A DNA stretch of 64,000 nucleotides from Trichodelitschia bisporula (lineage: Eukaryota > Ascomycota > Dothideomycetes > Phaeotrichales > Phaeotrichaceae). The DNA is taken from positions 250,364 through 314,363 of the forward strand of contig ML996696.1 of NCBI GenBank assembly GCA_010356995.1. The letters run 5' to 3'. Below the pieces are notes generated by a model. The model worked only from the letters and a program-made list of their open reading frames with translations. It searched no databases and was not told where the DNA came from. Positions 63,063-64,000 of the stretch are shown in pieces (positions within the stretch are counted from its first letter, which is position 1; every line of letters starts with the position of its first letter). A program made the position numbers and the translations under genes.

Positions 63063-63984
63063 CTACCGCCGACCTGAGAGGTCGAACACCTTATTGTTCC
63101 TCATGTTGGAGGCGAGGCCTTCTGCGTCCCGCATCCTCGCCTGCTCTTTTGCCACTATCCCAATGCGATCGGTGAACGGTGTAGCCTTCATGATGTTGTC
63201 GAACTCGTCATCCAAGCCATCCTCAGACGGTGCTCTCTCTTCCTCGACTGGCTCTTTTGCACCCCCTGGACGCGCTATCCTTTCTGGCCCCTTTTTCTCC
63301 TCTGAGCTCGAACTGGCAAAAGGTTTTGACTGCAAGACCCTTCTTCGCAGTTCTGCCATTTCCTCTTCATCGTCGGACTCAGGTGGGAGGGCGTACGGGT
63401 CTCGGTCGTCATCGTCATCCTCGTCTGCATCGGAATCGTTCTCGTCGCCCTCCTCTCCAGGCTCTCTGTCACCTGGGATGGCTCCATCTTCCAGGACCGC
63501 CTCATCTGCGGTGGGTGTCGTTCCCACTCCTCTGCTTTTTCCATATTCCCTCTCAAGCTTGTCCAGCCACACCTCTTCTGCCTTTTTGATCTCTTCCTCG
63601 GTTGTGCACGCCGCATACCGTCGGAGCGGAGCCTCATTGATTTTGAGAAATTCTTCGCCGTACGAAAAGGGAGCCAGAACCAGTTCAGCCCAGTCGAGGT
63701 GCCCACAGATGGCAAAGCAGGCAGCAAGCGCTTCGACGCAGTTCAACCGCCAGGGCCGGCCGTAGTTGGTGGGATTCGCGGCAACGAGGTAAGGTACTGA
63801 GAAGCGTCAACTTTGCATCTCGAGGAACGGGGAGGAGGGTGGAATACATAATCGCTCGCATTTGCCACCGATGCGCGAGAAAGGGACCTCATCGACGCGA
63901 TTCCAAGAACACTCGACAACCGCTGCTCCAAACTGCTCCAGCAACTCTCTATCCGCACCTGACACGATCTTTTTAGCTTTTGGT
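63063..63984 (-). CDS. tsr3: 18S rRNA aminocarboxypropyltransferase Tsr3, 5' truncated
   Basis: Enzyme that adds the aminocarboxypropyl group of S-adenosylmethionine to the hypermodified pseudouridine of 18S rRNA late in 40S maturation. The window holds exons 63848-63984 and 63063-63796; the sequence from 63985 to the window end reads as the 3' part of an intron (branch-like GCTAAC, then CAG), so the start lies to the right. The joined product reads PKAKKIVSGADRELLEQFGA, then VPFSRIGGKCERLLPYLVAA across the splice, then NPTNYGRPWRLNCVEALAA and HLDWAELVLAPFSYGEEFLK, all DUF367/Tsr3 core. After the core the chain is extended by an acidic Glu/Asp-rich tail (DSDADEDDDDDRDPY), common in fungal Tsr3. 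Confidence 0.92.
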
Positions 63985-64000
63985 CTGATGGAGGTTAGCG

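Noticed and set aside
1-64000. Secondary-metabolite or defence gene cluster
   Set aside because: No polyketide synthase, NRPS, NLR, heterokaryon or similar core gene is present; neighbours are mostly housekeeping.

Overview
The window is nuclear DNA of a filamentous ascomycete (Pezizomycotina; a Dothideomycete or Eurotiomycete is my guess, not shown by the sequence). Supporting signs are dense protein genes on both strands, GT-AG introns mostly 43-80 nt long with CTAAC/CTGAC-type branch points, pyrimidine-rich leaders, and a gene set typical of the group: PalB calpain, BYS1-type secreted protein, Argonaute, fungal 21.3 kDa-type complex I subunit. There are no prokaryotic operons, CRISPR arrays, transposons, tRNAs or rRNAs that I can see. 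A 95-base run of N (5648-5742) marks an assembly gap. Exon junctions below were worked out by hand from splice motifs, reading frame and family conservation.

Layout. 1-7 kb: 3' end of a citrate carrier (ctp1), a LACTB2-like metallo-beta-lactamase, the lysine methyltransferase efm5, a HIT protein, a Bsd2/NDFIP-type membrane adaptor, a small complex III assembly factor (UQCC2/Cbp6 type). 7-16 kb: hpc2 (HIR histone chaperone), a 2.7 kb gene-free stretch, an RPAP1/Rba50 protein, tubulin cofactor C, a complex I Tim17-like subunit. 16-28 kb: ubp2 deubiquitinase, prenylcysteine oxidase-like protein, an Unc-50/Gmh1 Golgi protein with a 4-nt internal exon, rna14. 28-42 kb: an Sro7/Lgl-tomosyn protein, asf1, a LETM1-like mitochondrial protein, an 83-residue Cys-rich protein hidden in three short exons, a doubtful ORF, a Wss1-like metalloprotease, an Osh4/Kes1 sterol-binding protein with eight exons. 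42-57 kb: palB, a Pmp47/Ant1-like peroxisomal carrier, a small mitochondrial membrane protein, a BYS1 secreted protein, an Argonaute with an intact slicer tetrad, an HNH-type protein. 57-64 kb: a HAD haloacid dehalogenase, a PP28/PDAP1-like protein, spt10 (GNAT plus integrase-like H2C2 finger), and the 3' part of tsr3.

Most neighbours do unrelated housekeeping jobs. Themes that recur are histone supply and deposition (hpc2, asf1, spt10), mitochondrial and peroxisomal membrane transport or assembly (ctp1, UQCC2, complex I subunit, LETM1-like, ant1-like, the 119-residue protein), and membrane traffic (bsd2, gmh1, sro7, osh4). The most notable observations are structural: several very short coding exons (3, 4, 9, 12, 13 and 22 nt), one gene invisible to ORF calling, repeated C11 tracts in leaders, and a G-quadruplex-like run in a divergent promoter. 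I found no convincing undescribed multi-gene system.
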